9,479 nucleotides of DNA, taken from the NCBI GenBank assembly GCA_041624375.1, contig JBFJVD010000114.1, forward strand, positions 1-9,479. Reading direction: 5' to 3'. This document shows positions 1 through 7,244 of this stretch, piece after piece. This DNA is from JBFJVD01 sp041624375. Lineage in GTDB: Bacteria > Chloroflexota > Anaerolineae > Anaerolineales > E44-bin32. The notes beneath the pieces were generated by a model that saw only the letters and a list, made by a program, of their open reading frames with translations, was not told the DNA's origin and made no database searches. Both the position numbers and the translations under genes were made by a program. Within the stretch, counting starts at the first letter, position 1, and each line of letters starts with the position of its first letter.

Positions 1-1
1 A

Positions 2-292
2 CGACCGGTTCGCCAGGGGCTGTTCGGGCGGCCCATCTTCACCCCGCCGCTAGACCATCATTTCGGCTGGATGGGGATCCTCTCCGCTGGTGCCGGAGCC
101 GTATTGGCGATCGCGGCGCTTGCGCTCGGTCTAAACGGCTGGGAGGTAGCCCGTTTGTGGCTCTACTTGCTGGGCAGCGCGCTGATGATGCTGGTGGGGA
201 TCCAGCTAAGCACGTATTGGATTCTGGTCCGGGTTCTCGACGAGCTTTCCAGGCGTGAGGTGCTGGCGCAGCGAGACCTGGGAACGGCTTGA
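2..292 (+). CDS. Family 2 glycosyltransferase, C-terminal membrane anchor (partial, 5' end outside window)
   Basis: The reading frame is open from the window edge to a TGA at 290-292, giving the last 96 residues of a protein. There is no catalytic domain in view. The piece starts with an RP...FG...HHFGW stretch, followed by two strongly hydrophobic segments (roughly window residues 24-47 and 50-76), then a short charged tail with an LDELSRRE motif. This FG/G turn, paired helices and charged tail resemble the C-terminus of membrane-anchored GT-A glycosyltransferases of the dolichyl/polyprenyl-phosphate sugar transferase type, which load a sugar on a lipid carrier at the cytoplasmic face. The family call is by pattern memory of this tail only. 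It fits the polysaccharide genes downstream, 43 bp away on the same strand. Another two-helix membrane protein cannot be excluded. Confidence 0.55.
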   Translation, partial: RPVRQGLFGRPIFTPPLDHHFGWMGILSAGAGAVLAIAALALGLNGWEVARLWLYLLGSALMMLVGIQLSTYWILVRVLDELSRREVLAQRDLGTA

Positions 293-323
293 CTCTACGA
301 AAGCTTGATGCATCCTGCAAAAT

Positions 324-329
324 GAGGTG
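324..329 (+). promoter_or_regulatory. Ribosome binding site deciding the radical SAM start
   Basis: GAGGTG lies 6 nt before the ATG at 336. An in-frame GTG at 327 would extend the protein by three residues, but it sits inside this Shine-Dalgarno sequence and has no good site of its own, so ATG 336 is preferred. Confidence 0.65.
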
Positions 330-335
330 CCTTTG

Positions 336-1997
336 ATGAGCAACAAACCGATTGACCCGATCCGGCAAAACCTGGGAAGCCGGCGCATTCCCAAGCTACG
401 GATGGCCGACTTCCCAAACGCAGACGAGATCGTCCATCAGGGCTTGCTGCAGGTGAAGCGCAGCGACGAGAGCGTCGATGTTCTGCTTGTGAATCCGCCC
501 ACGCCCGATGGCGGCCTCTGGATTCGCACCCAACACCGCGTCGGACGCCGCACGCGAGAGAACATGGTGTGGCCGCAAGTTTCGCTCGCTCAGATGGCGG
601 CGCTGCTCCATCCGACGTACCGGGTCCAGGTAATTGACGCCAACGCCGAACGGATGAGCTGGCCGGAATTCACAAAGCTGCTCGACCGCTACCAGCCCAA
701 GTACTATCTCACCCAGGTCACCGCGCCGACGCTCGAGAACGACATGTTCGGCTGCTTCCTGGCGCGGGCACGAGGCGCCCTGACGCTGGCCTTTGGAACC
801 CATGTCACCCCGATCCCGCGTGAGACGATGCGCGCCTACCCGGCCCTCGACATCGCCCTCGTCGGCGAGCCCGACCTGACACTGCGCGATCTGATCGACC
901 ACCTTGAAGGGCGAATCGAAGAGCGGTCTCCGGAGATCCGAAAGCTGTTCGATGACCACGATCCGGATTACCGGCCCTCCCTGAACCCCGATGGGACCGC
1001 AGACATGAGCGGAATCAAAGGGATCGCCTGGAGAAGGCAGGGGGAGATCATCCTGAACTTCCCCCGACCGTTCATCGCCGACCTCAACGACCTCCCGATC
1101 CCCATGCATGAGCTGCTGCCGCTCATGAAGTATCGGATGCCGCTGATCAAAGGTCCGTTTACCTTCATCGTCACCAGCCGTGGCTGTCCGGCCGGATGCA
1201 CTTACTGCATTAAGCACGTGAGCTATCAGTACGGCACACGGCTCCGCTCTCCCGAACTTCTAGTCGAGGAGATGAGGCAGCTGAAAGAGCATGGGATCCA
1301 CAACATCCACATGTATGCCGATCTGTTCACCGTGAATCGTGATCAGGTCATGGAACTCTGCCAGCTGATGATCGAAGAGAAACTCAACATTCGCTGGACC
1401 TGCAACAGCCGGGTGGACTATGTGGATGAAGAGATGCTCCAGCTGATGGCGAAGGCGGGGAACTGGTTGATCTCCTGGGGGATCGAAAGCGGCAACGAGC
1501 AGATCCTCAAGCATGCACGGAAGGGCGCCTATCCCGATAAAGCCGAGCGGGCGCTCCGCTGGGCGAAGCAATCCGGGATTAAGAATTGGGGCTACTTCAT
1601 CATCGGCCTGCCCGGAGAGACCAAGGAGACGATCCGCGAAACGATCGATTTCTCCAAGAAGCTCCCACTCGATATTGCCCTCTTCCATGTCGCCGCTCCA
1701 TATCCGGGGACGCCCTTCTTCTTTGAGGTGGTGGAAAACAGCTGGTTCCGGGAGGGGACACGCTGGGAAAACGTCGACATGGACAAGGGCACCGTGCTCG
1801 ACTACCCAGAATTATCAGCTGAAGACCTACTCTACTGGCAGAAGCGCGCCTTCCGCGAATGGGCATTTCGACCGGGACCCATGATGACCTACCTCAAGAT
1901 GCTGGTATCAGATCCGTCGACGGTGCGCTCGGCGCTCGATGTCGGCCTGCAGCATCTGAGCTGGGCGCGCACAGATACGGGGCTTTCAGTCTCCTGA
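336..1997 (+). CDS. B12-binding-domain radical SAM protein
   Basis: A 553-residue protein. Residues about 46-195 look like the N-terminal cobalamin-binding Rossmann-type domain of class B radical SAM enzymes: VDVLLVNPP at the first strand, VIDANAERMSW near 99-109, LAFGTHVTP at 151-159 and an ALVGEPDLTL segment near 174-183. The classic DxHxxG cobalamin-ligand motif is absent, as in many class B members. The radical SAM core follows, with the [4Fe-4S] motif CxxxCxxC at C284, C288 and C291, GIESG at 382-386, GLPGET at 424-429 and PYPGTP at 455-460. Known relatives include C-methyltransferases and enzymes such as BchE, HpnJ and HpnP, so the reaction here cannot be assigned; methylation of an unactivated carbon or ring rearrangement are the usual possibilities. 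Its place among glycan genes suggests a sugar, lipid carrier or aglycone substrate, which is inference. The C-terminal 60 or so residues are helical and unrecognised. Confidence 0.9.
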   Translation: MSNKPIDPIRQNLGSRRIPKLRMADFPNADEIVHQGLLQVKRSDESVDVLLVNPPTPDGGLWIRTQHRVGRRTRENMVWPQVSLAQMAALLHPTYRVQVIDANAERMSWPEFTKLLDRYQPKYYLTQVTAPTLENDMFGCFLARARGALTLAFGTHVTPIPRETMRAYPALDIALVGEPDLTLRDLIDHLEGRIEERSPEIRKLFDDHDPDYRPSLNPDGTADMSGIKGIAWRRQGEIILNFPRPFIADLNDLPIPMHELLPLMKYRMPLIKGPFTFIVTSRGCPAGCTYCIKHVSYQYGTRLRSPELLVEEMRQLKEHGIHNIHMYADLFTVNRDQVMELCQLMIEEKLNIRWTCNSRVDYVDEEMLQLMAKAGNWLISWGIESGNEQILKHARKGAYPDKAERALRWAKQSGIKNWGYFIIGLPGETKETIRETIDFSKKLPLDIALFHVAAPYPGTPFFFEVVENSWFREGTRWENVDMDKGTVLDYPELSAEDLLYWQKRAFREWAFRPGPMMTYLKMLVSDPSTVRSALDVGLQHLSWARTDTGLSVS

Positions 1998-2047
1998 GTC
2001 GTCTTCCGCTCAGCACCTGGAAGCTTTCTGCAGCCCTCGCAGGCTGG

Positions 2048-3775
2048 ATGCTACTTCTCTATGTTCCGCAGCTGACCTGGGGGGGCGTGGCGTTGGCGGC
2101 GCTACCCCAGGCCGCCTTGCTGCTCCAGGGCCGGCGGCCGTTCACCCGAACGCCGGTAGCCTGGCTTCTGTTACTCTTCATACTCAGCGCAGTGGTCGGC
2201 CTCTGGGCGGCCTACGATCGTCAGCTGGCGCTGGCCCGCTTACGTCTGCTGCTGGTCGGGGCATTGCTCTTTGACGCGGCGGCCGAAGTTCGGTCGCAAG
2301 ACAGGGCCTGGCCCATGGTGGGGCTCGCTGGCCTGTCTGCGGTGCTGGCGGGGGTTTTTCTGCTCGACCAGCCGTTGACCGCGGTGCTCGAGCTCGATCC
2401 GCGATTTGCCACCTCACCGAATTCCATCGGGGGGATGCTGGCAGCGACTATCCCGTTCGCTGCGGCGCTCCTGCTCTCGACTTTCGATCGCCGGAGCTTC
2501 GGGTGGGCGCTGTGCGCGCTGGCCGCGCTCGGGCTGGGCGCCGCCGGGCTGTGGCTCACCGGCTCTCGCGGCGGGCTGGTGGCCTTGGCGCTTGCGAGTG
2601 CGCTGACGGTCAGTCTACCGATCGCGCAGCGGCTCCAGATAAAGTACGGCGTGCGCCCTATCATCGGCGGCCTTGCGTTCGGTCTTGTGCTTCTGGTTCT
2701 CGCCGGCATCTGGCTCGTCCCTGGCGCTTCAAATGCCCTCCGGGACTGGATGATCGGCGATGAGACCGCCGGAAGCCGGCTTGGACTCTATCGGAATTCG
2801 CTCTCCCTGGCCTCCGAGGTGTTCATGCTCGGCGGCGGCCTAAGTTCGTTTCCAGGCTTGTATTCGCGCTACCTCTTGTTGATCCCATACTTCTTCCTGG
2901 GACATGCGCACAACCTGTACCTTGATCTTCTGATTGAACAGGGGGCTCTGGGGCTCGCGTCCGCAACAGCCCTGATCCTTGGAACGATCGCTGCGCTGCT
3001 CTTGAGCTTTCGTCCTGACTTGAGGGGCCGCTGGAGGGAGCATCTCTTCGCCGGGGCGACGATGGCATCACTGCTGGCTATCTGGCTCCACGGCTGGATC
3101 GACGATCCTCTCTACCCTTCGGCGGGCCTGCCGCTGATGACGCTGCTCCTTGGGCTGGCCTGGTCCCCAGCGGCTCTAGCCGGCGTGAACGGGGGCGCGA
3201 CGCAGACCTGGCATCCGGGCGCAGTCGCAAGGCGGCTGCCCGGCTGGATCTTCGGCGGGCTCGCGACCCTAGCTCTGGTGGTCTTTCTCCTGTCAGTCAA
3301 TGTGCGGGCTGCAGCATGGGCAAACCTTGGTGTGATCCACATGGCGCGTGGCGAGCTTGTTGACTGGCCGGCCGCCGCCCCGGATCGAAATATCGACCGG
3401 AGCTGGCTCGAATTGGCAGGACAGGCATTTGAGAGGGCGCTCGTCCACGATCCGGAGAACGCAACCGCTCACTACCATCTGGGTCTTCTCGCCGGCGGGA
3501 AGCAGAACTTCGCACAGGCCCGCGAGCACCTTGAAGCGGCCTTCGCAGCGGCGCCCGGGCATCGCGGCGTCGTCAAAGCCCTAGGATACAGCCTGGCCTG
3601 GACGGGTGAGCTGGAGTCTGCGGCAACCTTGCTGGAGCAGATTCCCGAAGCGGCCGCTGAACTTGAGAGCTACTCGTGGTGGTGGGCCACGCAAGGTCGG
3701 GACGACCTCGCAAGCCTGGCAGCGGAACTGGGCTTGATCCTGGCGGGAGAACGCACCGATTCCGCCTCCCCCTGA
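2048..3775 (+). CDS. O-antigen ligase/polymerase (Wzy_C) family membrane protein with C-terminal TPR-like tail
   Basis: From ATG 2048 the protein has 575 residues. About residues 1-420 are mostly transmembrane helices, with the Wzy_C signature TGSRGGLVAL at 171-180, GSRLGLYRNSL at 242-252 and a periplasmic-loop HAHNLYLDLLIEQGALG motif at 286-302. This family joins polyprenyl-linked glycan units (Wzy), or transfers them to lipid A or protein (WaaL, PglL). Residues about 452-540 hold TPR-like helices (AFERALVHDPENATAHYHLG, then a second AREHLEAAF...APGH unit), probably on the outer face of the membrane and useful for binding a partner. The start is uncertain. ATG 2048 cuts into a hydrophobic run that begins upstream (LSAALAGWMLLL), ATG 1859 would overlap the previous gene by 139 nt and add a non-hydrophobic leader, and no GTG or TTG lies between. 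A CTG at 1994 overlaps the upstream TGA. Whether it is polymerase or ligase cannot be decided from sequence. Confidence 0.85.
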   Translation: MLLLYVPQLTWGGVALAALPQAALLLQGRRPFTRTPVAWLLLLFILSAVVGLWAAYDRQLALARLRLLLVGALLFDAAAEVRSQDRAWPMVGLAGLSAVLAGVFLLDQPLTAVLELDPRFATSPNSIGGMLAATIPFAAALLLSTFDRRSFGWALCALAALGLGAAGLWLTGSRGGLVALALASALTVSLPIAQRLQIKYGVRPIIGGLAFGLVLLVLAGIWLVPGASNALRDWMIGDETAGSRLGLYRNSLSLASEVFMLGGGLSSFPGLYSRYLLLIPYFFLGHAHNLYLDLLIEQGALGLASATALILGTIAALLLSFRPDLRGRWREHLFAGATMASLLAIWLHGWIDDPLYPSAGLPLMTLLLGLAWSPAALAGVNGGATQTWHPGAVARRLPGWIFGGLATLALVVFLLSVNVRAAAWANLGVIHMARGELVDWPAAAPDRNIDRSWLELAGQAFERALVHDPENATAHYHLGLLAGGKQNFAQAREHLEAAFAAAPGHRGVVKALGYSLAWTGELESAATLLEQIPEAAAELESYSWWWATQGRDDLASLAAELGLILAGERTDSASP

Positions 3776-3948
3776 TGTGACATCGCTTCGCAGGTACGGA
3801 TATTCATGCCTCTTGCTCTTGAACGTTCTGATCTCAAAGTAATCCAGCCTCCAATCAGATTTCAATCCCTGGTCGGGAGCGGTTCCCTTGCTTCGAGCTT
3901 CGCCCTGATCCGGATCACTGCAGGACGATTCGGGGCTGGAGCCGTTCG
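3776..3948 (+). other. Intergenic region, possible internal promoter zone
   Basis: This is the only gap above 80 bp. It is visibly less GC-rich than its neighbours, especially 3795-3870, and no coding frame resembles a protein. A weak sigma70-like pair can be drawn (TTGAAC at 3819-3824 and TAATCC at 3840-3845), but the spacing is 15 bp and the -10 match poor. A 10-bp palindrome GATCCGGATC is at 3907-3916. There is no hairpin followed by a T-run, so no intrinsic terminator for the upstream gene is seen. A promoter for the 3949-9479 genes is plausible from the gap alone. Confidence 0.3.
3938..3941 (+). promoter_or_regulatory. Ribosome binding site for the asparagine-synthetase-like gene
   Basis: GGAG lies 7 nt before ATG 3949. 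It supports MSGIFG as the true N-terminus, which matters because the residue after Met is the position of the missing glutaminase cysteine. Confidence 0.6.
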
Positions 3949-5847
3949 ATGAGCGGCATCTTCGGGATTCTGGATGCGCGCAGGCGTCCAGGACTTGCCC
4001 AGAGCCTTGCCCGGATGGGCGAGGCAATGTCGCATCGTCCCTGGTATGGCGTAACGCTTCACCGGGAGGAGGATGCCGGCGTCGGATTGGGCCGGATCGG
4101 CATCGGAGTTTTCAATCCATCGCCGCAGCCGGTCTGGAATGAAGCTCGGACTGCCTCACTGATGATGACCGGCGAGCTATATGTTGCCGAGGGTCGTGAG
4201 CTGGAGGGGCGGGAAGCCGGCGCCGGAGAACTCGTGCTTGATCTGTATGATCGCTACGGAGACGCCTTCGTGGCTCATCTGCAGGGCGAATTCGTACTTG
4301 TCATTTGCGATCAGGCGCGCCGCCGCCTCCTGATCGCCAACGACCGGTTTGGGCTCTATCCGCTCTTCTACGCGCAGCTCGACTCGAAGCTTATGTTCGC
4401 GCCCGAGATGAAGGGAATCCTGGCCGCCGGCTTCGCCCCTGCCCTGGATTACACCGCACTGGCCCAGTACATCCGATTCCAGGTGCTGCTGGGCGAGCGG
4501 ACGTTCTTCCGAGGGATCCATGCACTGCGTGGTGGATCTCTGTTGATCTACGACCTGCAGGCGGAAGAGCTGCGCATATCTCGCTATTGGGATCCCTCCC
4601 AGGTGCCCCACCACCGTCCCACCTTCTCGGAAGCGGTGGAGGAGAGCGGGCGTCTTCTCCGCAAGGCGGTCATCCGGCGGTCAAGGGGCCCCGCCAGGCT
4701 GGGCATCTATCTCAGCGGCGGCCTGGATTCCAGGATTCTCTCCGGGATGCTCGCTCAAACCGGCACCCCGTTTTCGACCCTGACCTACGGTCAGAAGGGC
4801 TGCCGCGATGCGGTTCTCGCACGAAAGATCGCGCGTCGGGTCGGGAGCCAGCATCACTTCTTCGAATTAGAAAACGGCCAATGGGTCCGTGAGCACGCCG
4901 ACTTCCATCTGACCGTGACGGAAGGTCTACACAGCTGGGTCCACGCGCATGGAATGAGCACGCTATCGGCGGCGCGCGAGCTGATCGATGTAAATCTGAC
5001 AGGGTGGGACGGGGGCACGATTATGGCCCCCAAGTTGACGGCGGATCCCATCATGGTCAAAGCCGCCGACAAAACCGCGCTGACGGTGCAGATCTTCCAT
5101 CTCTTGTCGCAGGTTTGGCAGTGGCCCGGTGTGCGCGAGGCAGAGGAAGGGTTGCTCTTCCAGCCGGGGCTGCAGCGGCGCATGCAGGGGCGGGCGCTGG
5201 AGTCTCTCCGGGAGGAGCTTTCGCACTACGACAATTGCCGGCCGGAGGTCCGCGGCCACTACTTCTACATCGAAAACCTCTCGCGGCGCTGGTCCTTCAA
5301 CATGGTGACCATGGCGCGCTCGCACATTGAGACCCGGGCTCCCTTCTTTGACTACGACCTGTTCGACTTCATGACCGGATTGCCGATGGACCTGCGTACC
5401 GGTCAGCACCTCTACCATGCGCTGATTCAGCGTGAAACACCACGGTTGGCGCTGATCCCTCGCGACTCGGATCAATTGCTCCCCACTTCCCGCCGTCGGC
5501 TGCGGGCAGTGCATGCGCTGAGCGTTCGCCTCAGGCACCGCGTGAACCGGCATCTGGGGACGGTCTTCCCGGAGCCGGCCACGCTCTACGCGGATTATGA
5601 GGCGTATTTGCGAACCGATCTGCTCGACTGGGCGGAAGCCATCCTGTTCGAATCGCATCCCGAGGCCGATCGGCTCTTCTCACAGACCTACCTGAAGTCG
5701 CTCTGGAATCGCCATCTCGCAGGCGATGAGCCACTGACCCTCGGGAAGCTCGCTCCCATCATGACGTACCGTATGATGCTGCAGCATTTCCTCGAGGATT
5801 CAACGGAACCCAACCGGGCTCAACCCGTAGAAATGGTCCCTGCGTGA
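3949..5847 (+). CDS. Asparagine-synthetase-like protein with inactivated glutaminase site
   Basis: A 632-residue protein with the two-domain layout of AsnB. Residues 1-200 follow the class II glutamine amidotransferase fold: MSGIFGILD at the start, GELYVAE at 75-81, QGEFVLVICD at 112-121, NDRFGLYPLFY at 131-141. The nucleophilic Cys directly after Met is Ser here, HRGPD is replaced by HRPWYG at 29-34, and the glutamine-binding Asn of NGEIYN is Thr (TGELY), so glutamine hydrolysis is unlikely. Residues about 225-610 are the ATP-pyrophosphatase synthetase domain, with the PP-loop SGGLDS intact at 256-261 and ETRAPFFD at 461-468 matching the family ExRxPFLD. The usual SGxGxDE acceptor/catalytic motif reads TGWDGGT at 351-357, without the canonical Asp-Glu. 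Adenylation of a carboxylate and amide formation with free ammonia or another amine is the family-based expectation; beta-lactam synthetase is a known precedent for a relative lacking the Cys. The stop overlaps the next gene by GTGA, so the two are probably translationally coupled. The real substrate is unknown. Confidence 0.88.
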   Translation: MSGIFGILDARRRPGLAQSLARMGEAMSHRPWYGVTLHREEDAGVGLGRIGIGVFNPSPQPVWNEARTASLMMTGELYVAEGRELEGREAGAGELVLDLYDRYGDAFVAHLQGEFVLVICDQARRRLLIANDRFGLYPLFYAQLDSKLMFAPEMKGILAAGFAPALDYTALAQYIRFQVLLGERTFFRGIHALRGGSLLIYDLQAEELRISRYWDPSQVPHHRPTFSEAVEESGRLLRKAVIRRSRGPARLGIYLSGGLDSRILSGMLAQTGTPFSTLTYGQKGCRDAVLARKIARRVGSQHHFFELENGQWVREHADFHLTVTEGLHSWVHAHGMSTLSAARELIDVNLTGWDGGTIMAPKLTADPIMVKAADKTALTVQIFHLLSQVWQWPGVREAEEGLLFQPGLQRRMQGRALESLREELSHYDNCRPEVRGHYFYIENLSRRWSFNMVTMARSHIETRAPFFDYDLFDFMTGLPMDLRTGQHLYHALIQRETPRLALIPRDSDQLLPTSRRRLRAVHALSVRLRHRVNRHLGTVFPEPATLYADYEAYLRTDLLDWAEAILFESHPEADRLFSQTYLKSLWNRHLAGDEPLTLGKLAPIMTYRMMLQHFLEDSTEPNRAQPVEMVPA

Positions 5848-7178
5848 TACCTTCAAGCCCTGCCGAAGTCCAGGTGACTGGAACGTCGCCCGAAACCGTC
5901 CCAGAGCTTGTCGTCGAAGTTAAGGACCCGGCGCGGGGTCTGCTCGGTCACATTGTCATTGACCGTTCGATCAACGGATCATCGGCTGGAGGCGTCCGCA
6001 TTGGTCCCTCCGCCTCGAAGGAGGAGCTTACGCTGGTAGCCCGCGCCATGACGTACAAGTGGGGCTTTTTGAACGTCCCGCTGGGTGGCGCGAAAAGCGG
6101 TTTGGCGCTCGATGAGGAAACCATCGCTGCAGACCGAATCTCGATCATGGAAGCCTTTGGCCGGGCCATCTCGCCGCTGGTGCAGTCGGGCATCTACTTC
6201 CCCGGGGTTGATATGGGGACTACCCTGGAGGATCTTGAGGCCATTATGCAGGGGGCCGGCCGTCCGCTTGCTGGATCGCAAATTGACAGCACCCAGGTTA
6301 CGGCGCTGACGGTCTTTGAAACGGTCCGCACGGTGGTCCAATTCGATGGCCGCGAGCTTGCCGGTATGCGCTTTGCCATCGAAGGATTCGGCAAGGTCGC
6401 GGGCGCTCTCTCTCGGCTGCTTGCGAACGCGGGTGCAATTCTCGTCGGGATCTCCACCATCCACGGCAGCCTAGCTGATGGCAATGGACTGGACGTGGAT
6501 CAGCTCATGAGCCTCAGGGAGGCGTTTGGGAGCCGCCTGGTTGAGCATCTTGGTGGAGCGAGGATTCGCCCAAGCCATCGGCTCTATGAGCTGGAGGCGG
6601 ATGTCTTGATGCCGGGCGCGCAGGCAGCGGCGATTCACGGCGACAACGTTGAGCTGGTTCGGGCTGGCTATGTCGTGCCCATCGCCAACGCGCCCCTGAC
6701 CGACGAGGCCGAGCGTGCGCTCACGTCCCGTGGAGTCCGTGTGTTCCCGGATTTTGTCTCCAATAGTGGTGGGGTGATGGCTGCCGATCTTTACGGGCAT
6801 GGGTTCGATCTACGTGATGCCCAGTACGTAGCCCGGACCTACTTCCGGGCAGTGGTCAGCGGGGTGCTTCAGGCCGCCGAGCGAAGTGGTGTGTCGCTGA
6901 CCGAAACTGCCCGACAGGTGTCGCAACTCAATCACGCCGAGCTTGAGCATGGCGCTGCACCCCAGCAGGGGACCGGCGCCAGGGCACGCCAGCTGCTCCT
7001 CGAAGAAGGATGGAGCGGGATCGAGCGACGGATCGCATGGCGTCTCCATCAACGCAGCAATGATTCAGGGTCTCGTTTGCGCCATCTGGCACTCGACCGT
7101 TTCATGGACTGGCGCCTGCGGGTCACCCTGGATCGGCTTCAAGCCGTCACCGGCTCCGCGTTCGAGCCGTCCGCCTAG
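5844..7178 (+). CDS. Glu/Leu/Phe/Val dehydrogenase family protein
   Basis: A 444-residue protein starting at a GTG that overlaps the preceding stop (GTGA at 5844-5847); no strong Shine-Dalgarno is visible, which suits coupling. The N-terminal substrate domain has GGVRIGPSAS at 49-58, MTYK at 69-72, GGAKSG at 81-86 and PGVDMGT at 120-126, so the family's substrate Lys (K72), catalytic Lys (K84) and catalytic Asp (D123) are all present. The NAD(P) domain has the dinucleotide motif GFGKVAG at 181-187, with STIHG after the second strand and thus no acidic residue at the usual adenine-ribose position, a weak hint of NADP use. The substrate-pocket segment is NSGGVMAADLYG at 307-318, closer to leucine dehydrogenases (GGVINVADELYGY) than to the GGVTVSYFE of glutamate dehydrogenases. 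Oxidative deamination of an amino acid, or the reverse, is expected but the substrate is open. Residues about 370-444 form a charged, Arg-rich tail I do not recognise. Confidence 0.87.
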   Translation: MIPSSPAEVQVTGTSPETVPELVVEVKDPARGLLGHIVIDRSINGSSAGGVRIGPSASKEELTLVARAMTYKWGFLNVPLGGAKSGLALDEETIAADRISIMEAFGRAISPLVQSGIYFPGVDMGTTLEDLEAIMQGAGRPLAGSQIDSTQVTALTVFETVRTVVQFDGRELAGMRFAIEGFGKVAGALSRLLANAGAILVGISTIHGSLADGNGLDVDQLMSLREAFGSRLVEHLGGARIRPSHRLYELEADVLMPGAQAAAIHGDNVELVRAGYVVPIANAPLTDEAERALTSRGVRVFPDFVSNSGGVMAADLYGHGFDLRDAQYVARTYFRAVVSGVLQAAERSGVSLTETARQVSQLNHAELEHGAAPQQGTGARARQLLLEEGWSGIERRIAWRLHQRSNDSGSRLRHLALDRFMDWRLRVTLDRLQAVTGSAFEPSA

Positions 7179-7244
7179 GACCTGCGCCGGGTTCTTCAAT
7201 CACGGCGGCGCCTGGTCGGGCAGACATCAGCCATTCGTTCTTTC

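Noticed and set aside
396..1217. Long open frame on the - strand (273 codons) opposite the radical SAM gene
   Set aside because: It is antisense to a gene with clear motifs, its translation has no recognisable domain, and such shadows are common in GC-rich coding DNA.
1859..1993. Upstream extension of the Wzy_C frame to ATG 1859
   Set aside because: It overlaps the radical SAM coding region by 139 nt, has no Shine-Dalgarno, and adds a polar stretch with no signal-peptide or helix character.
3907..3916. Perfect palindrome GATCCGGATC, considered as an operator
   Set aside because: Short, single copy, and GATC-type words are frequent throughout the window, so chance is the simpler explanation.
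3949..5847. Annotation as a housekeeping asparagine synthetase (asnB)
   Set aside because: The catalytic Cys and the SGxGxDE acceptor motif are both changed, and the gene sits in a glycan locus, so the name would claim a reaction the sequence does not support.
7184..7211. Inverted repeat GCGCCG / CGGCGC between the dehydrogenase and the flippase, considered as a terminator
   Set aside because: Only 6 bp of stem with a 16-nt loop and no T-run after it; expected by chance at this GC content.
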